Assembly: GCA_038255145.1 (NCBI GenBank)
Contig: JBBSLP010000008.1
Coordinates: 1-64,000 of the forward strand
Reading direction: 5' to 3'
Origin: WHTX01 sp038255145
GTDB taxonomy: Bacteria; Actinomycetota; Acidimicrobiia; Acidimicrobiales; CAIXPF01
DNA: 64,000 nucleotides
Part shown: in pieces, positions 1-8,594 of the stretch
Layout of the letters: every line of letters begins with the position of its first letter
Numbering within the stretch: position 1 is the stretch's first letter
Notes under the pieces: generated by a model
Seen by the model: the letters and a program-made list of their open reading frames with translations, nothing else
Told to the model about the DNA's origin: nothing
The model's database searches: none
Position numbers and translations under genes: made by a program

Positions 1-206
<206 letters not shown>

Positions 207-211
207 CGCGA

Positions 212-249
212 CAGGGCCGCCGGCCCCGTGATGGCGACCGGCGGCCCTG
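212..249. terminator. Bidirectional hairpin terminator candidate
   Basis: CAGGGCCGCCGG (212-223) pairs perfectly with 238-249 around a 14-nt loop. It lies between the plus gene ending at 206 and metY, which ends at 275 on the minus strand. There is no T tract, as is common in GC-rich actinobacteria. Confidence 0.6.
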
Positions 250-274
250 AGCAGCTCGTACCGACCTCCAGGTC

Positions 275-1600
275 TCAGGCCCCCTTGGCGGCCCGGAACC
301 CGAGGTCGAGGTCAGCGAGGAGGTCCTCGATCGACTCCAAGCCCACCGACAGGCGGATCAGGCCGGGCTTGACCCCGGTGGCCAGCTGCTCCTCGGGGGT
401 GAGCTGGCTGTGGGTGGTCGACGCCGGGTGGATGACCAGCGAGCGCACGTCGCCGATGTTGGCCAGGTTGGAGTGCAGGTCGAGGCCGTCGGCGAAGCGC
501 TGGCCGGCCTCGGCACCACCGTCCTTGAGCTCGAAGGCGATGACCGATCCCGCGCCCTTGGGGGCGTACTTCTGGCCCCGCTCGTACCAGGGGGAGCTGG
601 GCAGACCGGCGTAGGCCACCGAGGCCACCTCGTCGCGGCCCTCGAGGTACTCGGCGATGGCCACGGCGTTCTGCACGTGGCGCTCCATGCGCAACGACAG
701 CGTCTCCAGGCCCTGGATCATCGACCACGCGGTGAAGGGGGCGATGGAACCGCCCAGGTCACGCAGCAGCTGCACCCGGGCCTTCACGATGAAGGCGCCG
801 TGGCCCAGCATGTCCCAGTACACGAGGCCGTGGTAGCTGGGGTCGGGGGTGGTGAAGCCGGGGAACCGGCCCGAGGCGCCGAAGTCGAAGTTGCCGGCGT
901 CGACGATGACGCCGCCGATGGCGGTGCCGTGGCCACCGATCCACTTGGTGGCCGAGTGGACCACGATGTTCGCCCCCCACTGGATGGGGTTGCACAGCCA
1001 CGGCGTGGGCACCGTGTTGTCGATGACCAGGGGGATGCCGTTGGCCTGTCCCAGGGCGGCGACCTCTTCGATGGGGAAGACGTCGTTCTTGGGGTTCGAG
1101 ATGGTCTCGCCGAAGAAGGCCTTGGTGTTGGGGCGGATCTTCGACTCCCACTCGGACAGGTCGTCGAGGTCGTTGACGAAGTCGACCTCGATGCCCAGGC
1201 GGGGGAAGGTGTAGTGGAACAGGTTGTAGGTGCCGCCGTAGAGCGACGCCGAGGAGATGATGTGGTCGCCGGCCTGGGCCAGGTTCAGCAGGGCCAGGGT
1301 CTCCGCCTGCTGACCCGAGGACACGGCCAGGGCGCCGGGCACCATGCCGCCGGCGGCCGACTCCAGGCCGCCTTCCAGGCTGGACACCCGGGTCTCGAAG
1401 ACCGTCTGGGTGGGGTTGCCGATGCGGCTGTAGATGTTGCCGCCCTCGGCCAGGGCGAACAGGCGGGCGCCGTGGGCCGAGTCCTGGAAGGAGAACGCGG
1501 TCGTCTGGTAGATGGGTACGGCGCGGGCGCCGGTGGCCGGGTCCCCGTCCCAGCCGGCATGGATCTGGCGGGTCTCGAAACCCCAACCACTGTTGGACAT
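275..1600 (-). CDS. metY: O-acetylhomoserine sulfhydrylase / aminocarboxypropyltransferase
   Basis: This PLP enzyme of the Cys/Met metabolism family makes homocysteine from O-acetylhomoserine and sulfide in the cytosol. The 441-residue length is normal for MetY. The N-terminus carries the family pattern FETRQIHAGWDGDPATGARA followed by VPIYQTTAF, the PLP-phosphate region NIYSRIGNPT is present, and the Schiff-base lysine sits in HSATKWIGGHG. The ATG start at 1600 is backed by an AGGAG Shine-Dalgarno about 6 nt upstream. No metX partner is next to it. A perfect 16-bp palindrome lies just upstream and may be an operator. Cystathionine gamma-synthase is a less likely alternative because of length and the GDP-ATGARA N-terminus. 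Confidence 0.95.
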   Translation of the reverse strand: MSNSGWGFETRQIHAGWDGDPATGARAVPIYQTTAFSFQDSAHGARLFALAEGGNIYSRIGNPTQTVFETRVSSLEGGLESAAGGMVPGALAVSSGQQAETLALLNLAQAGDHIISSASLYGGTYNLFHYTFPRLGIEVDFVNDLDDLSEWESKIRPNTKAFFGETISNPKNDVFPIEEVAALGQANGIPLVIDNTVPTPWLCNPIQWGANIVVHSATKWIGGHGTAIGGVIVDAGNFDFGASGRFPGFTTPDPSYHGLVYWDMLGHGAFIVKARVQLLRDLGGSIAPFTAWSMIQGLETLSLRMERHVQNAVAIAEYLEGRDEVASVAYAGLPSSPWYERGQKYAPKGAGSVIAFELKDGGAEAGQRFADGLDLHSNLANIGDVRSLVIHPASTTHSQLTPEEQLATGVKPGLIRLSVGLESIEDLLADLDLGFRAAKGA

Positions 1601-1621
1601 GTGTGCTCCTCTGGACGACGG

Positions 1622-1637
1622 TGATCAGCGCTGATCA
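1622..1637. promoter_or_regulatory. 16-bp perfect palindrome upstream of metY
   Basis: TGATCAGCGCTGATCA is its own reverse complement and ends 22 nt before the metY start. On the minus strand a weak promoter (TTGACC, 17 nt, TGGACT) lies just upstream of it, so the palindrome would fall near or downstream of the transcription start, a repressor-operator position. Confidence 0.45.
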
Positions 1638-1686
1638 GTCGCCCAGTCCAGCAAAGCCGACCGTCCGGGTCAACTATGTAGACCAG

Positions 1687-1714
1687 GTCCGGGGCGGACG
1701 ACGCCGCCCCGGAC
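1687..1714 (-). terminator. ilvC terminator hairpin
   Basis: GTCCGGGGCGG (1687-1697) pairs perfectly with 1704-1714 around a 6-nt loop, 12 nt after the ilvC stop codon on the minus strand. No T tract is present. Confidence 0.65.
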
Positions 1715-1726
1715 GGTGGTTCGGGT

Positions 1727-2761
<1,035 letters not shown>

Positions 2762-2825
2762 GGTGGTCGGGCTCCTGCGGGTTCGGCATCACGACCCGGC
2801 GCAGACGGCCGGGTCAGGGCGGACA

Positions 2826-2855
2826 AGTATCACTCGCCCCTCGCTGGCCGACCAA
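2826..2855 (-). promoter_or_regulatory. Probable ilvC promoter
   Basis: On the minus strand TTGGTC (2850-2855) and GATACT (2826-2831) are 18 nt apart, and the second is preceded by TG (extended -10). It predicts a leader of about 60 nt before ilvC. The 319-nt gap 2762-3080 holds only this promoter and that of the globin fusion. Confidence 0.45.
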
Positions 2856-3035
2856 GCGGCTCGGCCTGGGCTGCGGTGGGGCGACGCCCACCTCGTCGGG
2901 CAGGGGCCCTCGATTGGTCCCGCATCACGGCGAACTGGGCCGGATCTCCATGGTCTTGTGGACCTCTGCTGAGCTGTGACCCCCAGCTGGCCACCCTCCG
3001 TCGCGCCAGGGCCACCGGTCGTCGGCTCGAGGACC

Positions 3036-3046
3036 GGTACCCTCGG
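3036..3046 (+). promoter_or_regulatory. Shared GGTACCCTCGG promoter element, globin copy
   Basis: The 11-mer GGTACCCTCGG occurs here and again at 3892-3902, before the Rieske gene. Both contain TACCCT as a likely -10 box. Here it leaves a leader of about 30 nt with a Shine-Dalgarno. Confidence 0.4.
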
Positions 3047-3080
3047 TGGGACAACGCGCCCCACCGAGAGAGGTCGACCG

Positions 3081-3842
3081 ATGGCCGAGCCCGTCCTTCC
3101 CTCCCACCTGATCGAGGCCAGGCGCACACCGCTGTTCGACTTCGAGTCGCTGCCGGCCACGCTGGCCAAGTCTCATCGCACGACGGTCTGGGCGGAGCTT
3201 CGCGTGCAATCGGGAAGCGTTCGTTACGTCGATCTCGAAGGAGACGCCCAGCGGGATGAGCGGCTCGAGCCGGGTGACAGCGCCGTGATCGTCCCGGGCG
3301 TCGAACACCACGTCGAACCGTCCACCGATGCGACGTTCTTCGTCCAGTTCTACCGTGAGCCCGGAGCAGGCATGGTCCCTGGATCAGTCGGAACGCCTGT
3401 CGATCATCGCCGTCGCTCAGGCCCCTGGGAGCGCCGTGAGGGGGACCTGGACTCCCCCGAAGAGATCTTCGAGATGGTGACGCGCCAGTACGTGGACGTC
3501 GTCCAGGACGACCTCCTCCGGCCCTACTTCGACTTCGGCCCCGGGTTCATCGACTGGCAGGCGCACATCGGAGCCGTCACCGACTATTGGTGCCACGTCG
3601 TCCTCTACGCCCCTGACTACGAGATCGACGTCATCGAGAGCCATCGGCACCTGCATCAACACGATCCGTTCACGCCCGACCTGTTCGATCGATGGCTCCA
3701 GATCTTCTACGACACCGTCGACGGTGGCTGGATGGGCCCGAACGCCACTCGAGCAAAGAAACGGGCCACCGGCATGGCTTGGGCGATGGCCCAGCGGTAC
3801 CTCGGCCACGGGGCCTGGCGACCTCATGAACAGCGCGGGTGA
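3081..3842 (+). CDS. DUF1971 cupin fused to a group III truncated hemoglobin
   Basis: This 253-residue protein has two domains. Residues 1-92 match the DUF1971/TehB-type cupin: LPSHLIEARRTPLFD, then a Thr/Trp-bearing strand, GDSAVIVPGVEHHVEP and FFVQFYRE. After a linker, residues 124-243 look like a group III truncated globin: FEMVTRQYVDVV, DDLLRPYFD, IDWQAHIGAVTDYWCHVVL, a His-rich stretch ESHRHLHQHDPF that should hold the proximal haem ligand, and LFDRWLQIFYDTV. The ATG at 3081 is preferred because GAGAGAGG lies 7 nt upstream; an in-frame start at 2976 would add a disordered extension. A role in NO, oxygen or nitrite/sulfite chemistry is plausible but not shown. The Rieske ferredoxin downstream could be its electron donor (inference). 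Confidence 0.85.
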   Translation: MAEPVLPSHLIEARRTPLFDFESLPATLAKSHRTTVWAELRVQSGSVRYVDLEGDAQRDERLEPGDSAVIVPGVEHHVEPSTDATFFVQFYREPGAGMVPGSVGTPVDHRRRSGPWERREGDLDSPEEIFEMVTRQYVDVVQDDLLRPYFDFGPGFIDWQAHIGAVTDYWCHVVLYAPDYEIDVIESHRHLHQHDPFTPDLFDRWLQIFYDTVDGGWMGPNATRAKKRATGMAWAMAQRYLGHGAWRPHEQRG

Positions 3843-3893
3843 TCATCACCCGATGACAGCCGTCCAGCAGTCCGATCCCGTGGAAGCGTCGGG

Positions 3894-3899
3894 TACCCT
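3894..3899 (+). promoter_or_regulatory. -10 box of the Rieske gene
   Basis: TACCCT lies 9 nt before the ATG at 3909 and no Shine-Dalgarno is present, which suggests a leaderless or nearly leaderless transcript. It lies in the 11-mer shared with the globin-fusion promoter. Confidence 0.5.
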
Positions 3900-3908
3900 C
3901 GGGATCCG

Positions 3909-4229
3909 ATGAGCACCCACCGCATGTCGCTCTGTCGACTCGACGAGCTGGAAGCTGGCAAGGCAAGGCGCTTCGAGGTCGAAGGCCTGGCGATCGCCGT
4001 CGTCCGGATCGGTGCCGAGGTGTTCGCCATCGGGGACCGCTGCACCCACCAGAACGTGTCCCTGTCCGACGGAGAGGTCTACGAGGACGACCTGGTGCTC
4101 GAGTGCTGGAAGCACGGCTCGCAGTTCTCGCTCGTGACCGGCGAGCCCTTCCAGCTCCCCGCGCTCAAGCCAACGCCGGTCTACCGGGCGGAGGTACTCG
4201 CCGGTGAGGTGCTGCTGACACTGCCATGA
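3909..4229 (+). CDS. Rieske-type [2Fe-2S] ferredoxin
   Basis: This 106-residue soluble protein is a single Rieske domain. The cluster ligands are visible as CTHQNVSLSDG (Cys and His) and CWKHG (Cys and His), about 18 residues apart. The sequence between them and the GEPFQLPALKPTPVY tail are typical of the NirD/SufX-like or dioxygenase ferredoxin class. It would carry one electron in the cytosol. It sits 66 nt after the cupin-globin gene on the same strand and shares an 11-bp promoter element with it. No oxygenase or reductase is next to it, so its partner is unknown; the haem protein upstream is the only visible candidate. Confidence 0.9.
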   Translation: MSTHRMSLCRLDELEAGKARRFEVEGLAIAVVRIGAEVFAIGDRCTHQNVSLSDGEVYEDDLVLECWKHGSQFSLVTGEPFQLPALKPTPVYRAEVLAGEVLLTLP

Positions 4230-4274
4230 GCCCACCGGGTCACCCCGGCTGACCGGACGGCCACCGCGTACGGA

Positions 4275-5915
4275 TCAGCCGGTGAACCAGCCGGCCACGT
4301 CGAGGATCACGTCGGCTCGGCCGACCTGGTTCCAGATGCCCACGGCGCCGGCCTGGCCCGTGCCCACCATGACCAGGTTGGGCCGGGTCTCCCCCGCCTG
4401 CCAGTTCAGGTTGGACACGAACGGCCTCGTCTGGCGGGCCGGGTGCACGGTCAGGAAGCTGATGGCGCTGGTGTTGGCCACCGTGGTGTTGAGCACCACC
4501 CCCGACTGCTCGAAGGGGTACAGGTTCATCAGGCCGGTCACGGGCACGTCGAGCGCACTGGTCCCACCCAGGGTCCGGTTGAAGTCCCTGGTGTCGTACA
4601 GCCGCTTGGGGGCGACGGGCACGAACCGGCCCGCCCCCGTGCTGCGGTCGGTGTCGAAGTAGCCCATGAGGTCGGCCACGATGTCGACGTTCCCCGCGGC
4701 GTTGTAGACGATCACGTCGCCGTTGATGCCCAGGGCCGTGACCACCAGGTTGGGCACCGGGGCCGCGCTCTGCACGTTCAGGTTGGACACGCCCGGGGTG
4801 GTGGGCTGGTCGGCCGGGTACACGGTCACGTAGGTGTCCGTCGTCGCCCCCACCGCGGTCACGTTGAGCACCACGGCCTTGGCGCCCATCGGCACCACGC
4901 CGGCGCCGGGGGTGTCGAAGTCGAGCACCCGGATGTCGCCGGGCCCCAGCGGCCCCCCGCCGAGGCGGGAGTCGAAGATGCGCAGCGGGCCGGCCGAGTG
5001 GTAGCGGGTGCCCGCCGGGTTGCCCTCGGGCAGCACGTAGCCGGCGATGTCGAGGATCACGTCGGTGGCCCCCTGGGCGTTGTACACACCGATCGACCCG
5101 TCGGTCCCCACCTTGACCACGGCCAGGTTGGGGATGGTCTGGGTCTCACGCAGGTTCAGGTTCGACGCCAGAGGGGGCGCCGAACCCCAGGGGAACAGCG
5201 TCACGTAGGTGCTGCCCGTGGCCCGGGTCCCGGTGGCGTTGACGACCACGGCGGTGGCATTGGCGGGCACGAACACCCCGGCCACCTTCACCGCCCGTGA
5301 CTGGCCCGGACCGATCTGGGACGTTGCCCGCGTGTCGAGCGCCCGCACCGGGGCCATGGGCACGATCTCACCGGCGTCGGGCGGCGACAGCGGGCCGTAG
5401 GGCATGTTGTAGACGACCTGGGCGCTGAGCACCGGCGACCCCGTCGAGTTGCAGCGATGGCCGATGTTGACGGCCAGTTTGGTCAGGGTCCCGCCCGAGA
5501 ACTCGATGGCGCCGATGCTGGCGTTGGCGTACGACGCCGAGCAGACACCCGCACCCAGGGTCACGTTGACCTGGAACGATGTCGGATCCTCGGCCCCGGA
5601 CTGGTCGAGGAAGGTCCCCGTGGTCAGGTTGCCGCCGTTGGCTCCCCGCAGGCGCAGGGTGAACGGCGTGCCCTCGGCCGAGGCCGACAGGGTCACGTCG
5701 TTGAGCGACGAGGACGTCGGCGTGACCCCGCTGAGGGCGCCGTAGAACCGGGTGGCCACCAGGGGGTCACCCTCCTGGGCGTTGACCGAGCCTCCCGAGT
5801 ACACCGCTCCGGGCGGCGCCGCGCCGGCCGGAGCCAGCGTCCCCCCGCCCACCGTGACCAGCGCCGCTGCGCCGCACAGCGCTCCCACCAGGAGCGCGCC
5901 CATGGATCGACGCAT
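4275..5915 (-). CDS. Secreted protein with three DTR repeats
   Basis: The 546-residue product begins with a signal peptide (MRRSMGALLVGALCGAAALV, then an Ala-rich site near residue 32). Residues 35-175 form an unrecognised domain with two cysteines (125 and 155). Then come three repeats of about 115 residues, each starting with a DTR or DSR motif (194, 315, 441), running through a VVLNVT-like strand, an SNLN motif and PNLVV, and ending in D-(V/I)-A-x-(G/Y). This repeat is common in secreted actinobacterial proteins and looks like a beta-rich fold, probably extracellular. Its ligand is unknown. The ATG at 5915 follows GAGGTG on the minus strand. It ends 45 nt from the convergent Rieske gene. 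Confidence 0.8.
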   Translation of the reverse strand: MRRSMGALLVGALCGAAALVTVGGGTLAPAGAAPPGAVYSGGSVNAQEGDPLVATRFYGALSGVTPTSSSLNDVTLSASAEGTPFTLRLRGANGGNLTTGTFLDQSGAEDPTSFQVNVTLGAGVCSASYANASIGAIEFSGGTLTKLAVNIGHRCNSTGSPVLSAQVVYNMPYGPLSPPDAGEIVPMAPVRALDTRATSQIGPGQSRAVKVAGVFVPANATAVVVNATGTRATGSTYVTLFPWGSAPPLASNLNLRETQTIPNLAVVKVGTDGSIGVYNAQGATDVILDIAGYVLPEGNPAGTRYHSAGPLRIFDSRLGGGPLGPGDIRVLDFDTPGAGVVPMGAKAVVLNVTAVGATTDTYVTVYPADQPTTPGVSNLNVQSAAPVPNLVVTALGINGDVIVYNAAGNVDIVADLMGYFDTDRSTGAGRFVPVAPKRLYDTRDFNRTLGGTSALDVPVTGLMNLYPFEQSGVVLNTTVANTSAISFLTVHPARQTRPFVSNLNWQAGETRPNLVMVGTGQAGAVGIWNQVGRADVILDVAGWFTG

Positions 5916-6056
5916 CGAACACCTCAGTCCTGTCCCACCGGCGCGACACGTCAGCGTGTCGCTTCGCCACCGGCCCCGTCCACGGAGGAGCCTAACGGTG
6001 GGACCTTCGGCCTACGCCCCGCCGGGGGCGCAGGTGAGGCACGATTTCTCCGGCGA

Positions 6057-6084
6057 CGGCGGGAGCCGGTCGAGGCTCCCGCCG
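6057..6084 (-). terminator. ilvBN terminator hairpin
   Basis: CGGCGGGAGCC (6057-6067) pairs perfectly with 6074-6084 around a 6-nt loop. It begins 5 nt after the ilvN stop codon on the minus strand. Confidence 0.7.
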
Positions 6085-6089
6085 CGGCG

Positions 6090-6614
6090 TCAGGAGACGG
6101 AGCGCAGCCCGTGCGTCGGGGAGCGGTCCAACCGGGCCAGGGCCACCCGGCCCGAGCGCTGGATGGACACGATGCCGAACTGGCGCAACAACTCCTCGAA
6201 GTCGTCCAACTTCGACGGCGTCCCCGCCAACGACACCATGATCTCGGCCGTGCCCACGTTCATCACCTTGCCCCCGAAGATCTGGGTCAGCTCGGTGACC
6301 TGGCCCCGATCGGCGGGCTGGGCCTTGACCGTGGCCATCAGCAGCTCGCGCTCGATGGCCTCGGCCGGCGCCAGCTCGCTGATCTTCACCACGTTGATCA
6401 ACTTGTAGAGCTGCTTGGTGATCTGCTCGAGGGGCGCCGACGCCGTGTCGGCCACGATGGTGATGCGGGAGAAGCGGTCGTCGTCGGTGGGGGCCACCGT
6501 CAACGAGTGGATGTTGTAACCGCGGCGGGCGAACAGCGACGACACCCGGGCCAGCACCCCGGGCTTGTTCTCCACGAGGACGACCAGGTTGTGGTAGCCG
6601 GTCTCCACCCTCAT
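6090..6614 (-). CDS. ilvN: Acetolactate synthase small (regulatory) subunit
   Basis: This 174-residue protein binds the large subunit IlvB, raises its activity and gives valine feedback control. The N-terminal ACT domain is clear: NLVVLVENKPGVLARVSSLF, then RRGYNIHSLTVAPT, and DDRFSRITIV. The C-terminal half has the expected second ACT-like fold ending near SGRVALARL. The ATG at 6614 overlaps the ilvB stop codon by 4 nt (ATGA), so translation is coupled. A strong hairpin follows the stop. Length is normal for the family. Confidence 0.96.
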   Translation of the reverse strand: MRVETGYHNLVVLVENKPGVLARVSSLFARRGYNIHSLTVAPTDDDRFSRITIVADTASAPLEQITKQLYKLINVVKISELAPAEAIERELLMATVKAQPADRGQVTELTQIFGGKVMNVGTAEIMVSLAGTPSKLDDFEELLRQFGIVSIQRSGRVALARLDRSPTHGLRSVS

Positions 6615-8392
6615 CGCCGACCCTCCCGCTCACGACGCAGCTCGTCGGCCTGGCTGGGGGCGACGGCGATGTCCGAGTTGGACAGGCCCGGTGCGACCAT
6701 GGGGAACACCTTCTCGCGGGCGTCGGTACGGAACTCGAGCACGACGGGGCGGTCGTTGATCTGGTTGGCCTTCTCGATGGCGGGATCGATCTCCTCGGGG
6801 GACTCGACCCGCATGGCCACGCAACCCATGGCCTCGGCCCACTTCACGTAATCGGGCAGGTCGGGCGACAGGTACACCTCGGAATAGCGCTCCTCGTAGA
6901 ACATCTCCTGCCACTGCCGCACCATGCCCAGGTAGGCGTTGTTGAGGATGGCGATCTTCACGGGGATGCGCTCGGCGCTGGCCGTGACCAGTTCCTGGGC
7001 CGTCATCTGGAAGCAACCGTCACCGTCGACGGCCCACACCATGCGGTCGGGCCGGCCCACCTTGGCGCCGATGGCCGCAGGCACGGCGAAGCCCATGGTG
7101 CCCAACCCGCCCGAGTTCACCCAGGTGTAGGGGTGGTTGAACTTCCAGTACTGGGACGCCCACATCTGGTGCTGGCCCACGCCCGAGGCCAGGATCGTGT
7201 CGTCCGGCGTCAGGGCCCGCAGACGTTCGACGACCTGCTGGGGCTTGACGTGACCGTCCCCGGCGTCGCCCTTGTCGTAGGTGAGGGGGAACTTCTCCTG
7301 CCAACCCGAGACCTGGGACTTCCACGTCGAGCGCTCAGCCTGGGCCTCGGCGCCACCGTTGGCCCTGATGGCCTTGATGATCTCCTCGATGACCTGGCGG
7401 CAGTCACCGACGATGGGCACGTCGGGCTTGCGGACCTTGCCCAGCTCGGCGGGGTCGATGTCGACGTGGATGATCTTGGCGTCGGGGGCGAAGGCGTTCA
7501 CCCGGCCGGTGACCCGGTCGTCGAAGCGGGAGCCCAGGGCGATGAGCAGATCGGACTCCTGCATGGCCGTGACCGCGGTGTAGTTGCCGTGCATGCCGGG
7601 CATGCCCAGGCAAAGCGGGTGGTCGTCGGGGAACGCTCCCCGGGCCATGAGGGTGGTGACGACGTGGATGTCGCACATCTCGGCCAGCTCGCGCAGGGCC
7701 TCGGCGGCCCGGGCCTTGAGGATGCCGCCACCGGCGTAGATGACGGGGCGCGTGGCCCGGGTGATGAGCTCGGCCGCCTCCCGGATCTTCATGGGGTGGC
7801 CCTTGGTGTTGGGCTTGTACCCCGGCAGCCCGCCCGAGATCTCGTCGTCGGTCGGCCAGTACCAATCCATGGCCGAGTTGGGGTTCATGGGGTCGACGAT
7901 GTCCTTGGGGATGTCGACGAGCACAGGGCCGGGCCGCCCCGTGGTGGCGATGTGGAACGCCTCACGGATGACCCGGGGGATGTCGGCGGCCGAGGTGATG
8001 AGCTCGTTGTGCTTGGTCACCGAGCGGGTGATGCCCACGGTGTCGCACTCCTGGAAGGCGTCGGTGCCGATGGCCGACGTGCCCACCTGCCCGGTGATGA
8101 CGACCATGGGGATGGAGTCCATGTACGCGTCACAGAGCGGGGTCACGATGTTGGTGGCTGCGGGGCCCGAGGTCACCATGGCCACGCCGGGGCGGCCCGT
8201 GGCGTGGGCGAAGCCCTCGGCCATGTGGCCGGCGCCCTGCTCGTGGCGCACGAGGATGTGGCGGATGGGGGACTCGATCAGCGGGTCGTACACGGGCAGG
8301 ATGCACCCGCCGGGCAGCCCGAAGATCACCTCGACACCCGACAACTCGAGGGCCCTGATCAGGGCCTGGCCACCGTTCAACTTCTCCGGCAT
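6611..8392 (-). CDS. ilvB: Acetolactate synthase large (catalytic) subunit
   Basis: IlvB condenses two pyruvates, or pyruvate and 2-oxobutyrate, using ThDP, Mg and FAD in the first common step of branched-chain amino acid synthesis. The product has 593 residues from the ATG at 8392, chosen because GGAGAG lies 7 nt upstream; the frame is open further, to a GTG at 8500, but that extension runs through the leader hairpins. Visible motifs are the catalytic glutamate in ILVRHEQGAGHMAEG, the FAD region, and the ThDP motif GDGCFQMTAQEL ending at ILNN. It is cotranscribed with ilvN and preceded by a leader with terminator-like hairpins. Confidence 0.97.
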   Translation of the reverse strand: MPEKLNGGQALIRALELSGVEVIFGLPGGCILPVYDPLIESPIRHILVRHEQGAGHMAEGFAHATGRPGVAMVTSGPAATNIVTPLCDAYMDSIPMVVITGQVGTSAIGTDAFQECDTVGITRSVTKHNELITSAADIPRVIREAFHIATTGRPGPVLVDIPKDIVDPMNPNSAMDWYWPTDDEISGGLPGYKPNTKGHPMKIREAAELITRATRPVIYAGGGILKARAAEALRELAEMCDIHVVTTLMARGAFPDDHPLCLGMPGMHGNYTAVTAMQESDLLIALGSRFDDRVTGRVNAFAPDAKIIHVDIDPAELGKVRKPDVPIVGDCRQVIEEIIKAIRANGGAEAQAERSTWKSQVSGWQEKFPLTYDKGDAGDGHVKPQQVVERLRALTPDDTILASGVGQHQMWASQYWKFNHPYTWVNSGGLGTMGFAVPAAIGAKVGRPDRMVWAVDGDGCFQMTAQELVTASAERIPVKIAILNNAYLGMVRQWQEMFYEERYSEVYLSPDLPDYVKWAEAMGCVAMRVESPEEIDPAIEKANQINDRPVVLEFRTDAREKVFPMVAPGLSNSDIAVAPSQADELRREREGRR

Positions 8393-8434
8393 CAGATCTC
8401 TCCAACCTCTGGCAACGCATGTCCTGGTGAAGGT

Positions 8435-8458
8435 CCGCCCCGCGTGCGCCCGGGGCGG
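8435..8458 (-). promoter_or_regulatory. Second ilvB leader hairpin
   Basis: CCGCCCCG (8435-8442) pairs with CGGGGCGG (8451-8458) around an 8-nt loop, between the terminator-like hairpin and the ilvB ribosome binding site. Confidence 0.5.
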
Positions 8459-8490
8459 AAAAGCAGAACGACCTCCCGTCGGGGAGGTCG
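8457..8490 (-). terminator. Attenuator-like terminator in ilvB leader
   Basis: Read on the minus strand, CGACCTCCC and GGGAGGTCG (8469-8490) form a 9-bp stem with a 4-nt loop, followed by TTCTGCTTTTCC (8468-8457). A hairpin plus T-rich run is rare in this window and here stands about 65 nt before the ilvB start, which suggests transcription attenuation. Confidence 0.6.
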
Positions 8491-8581
8491 AGCAGCGCAC
8501 GCAGTTGGGACGTTTCCGGCCGCGCGCGCTACCCCGTAATGCCTACGAGGAGGAGGGCAGCGGGCTGCAGCCGAGGACGCA

Positions 8582-8587
8582 TAAGGT
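8582..8587 (+). promoter_or_regulatory. -10 box of the FHA-TIR gene
   Basis: TAAGGT lies 7 nt before the ATG at 8595 and no Shine-Dalgarno is present; a leaderless transcript is likely. Confidence 0.5.
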
Positions 8588-8594
8588 GCCCATC

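Noticed and set aside
410..1624. Long plus-strand open frame opposite metY
   Set aside because: It is the shadow of metY: composition is His/Gly/Gln-rich with no family pattern, and metY has clear motifs on the other strand.
1601..1680. SAM riboswitch upstream of metY
   Set aside because: The leader before metY is too short and shows only a palindrome, with no multi-stem aptamer pattern.
2976..3080. Longer N-terminus for the cupin-globin protein from ATG 2976
   Set aside because: The added 35 residues are Pro/Gly/Thr-rich, cross the probable promoter, and the ATG at 3081 has a good ribosome site.
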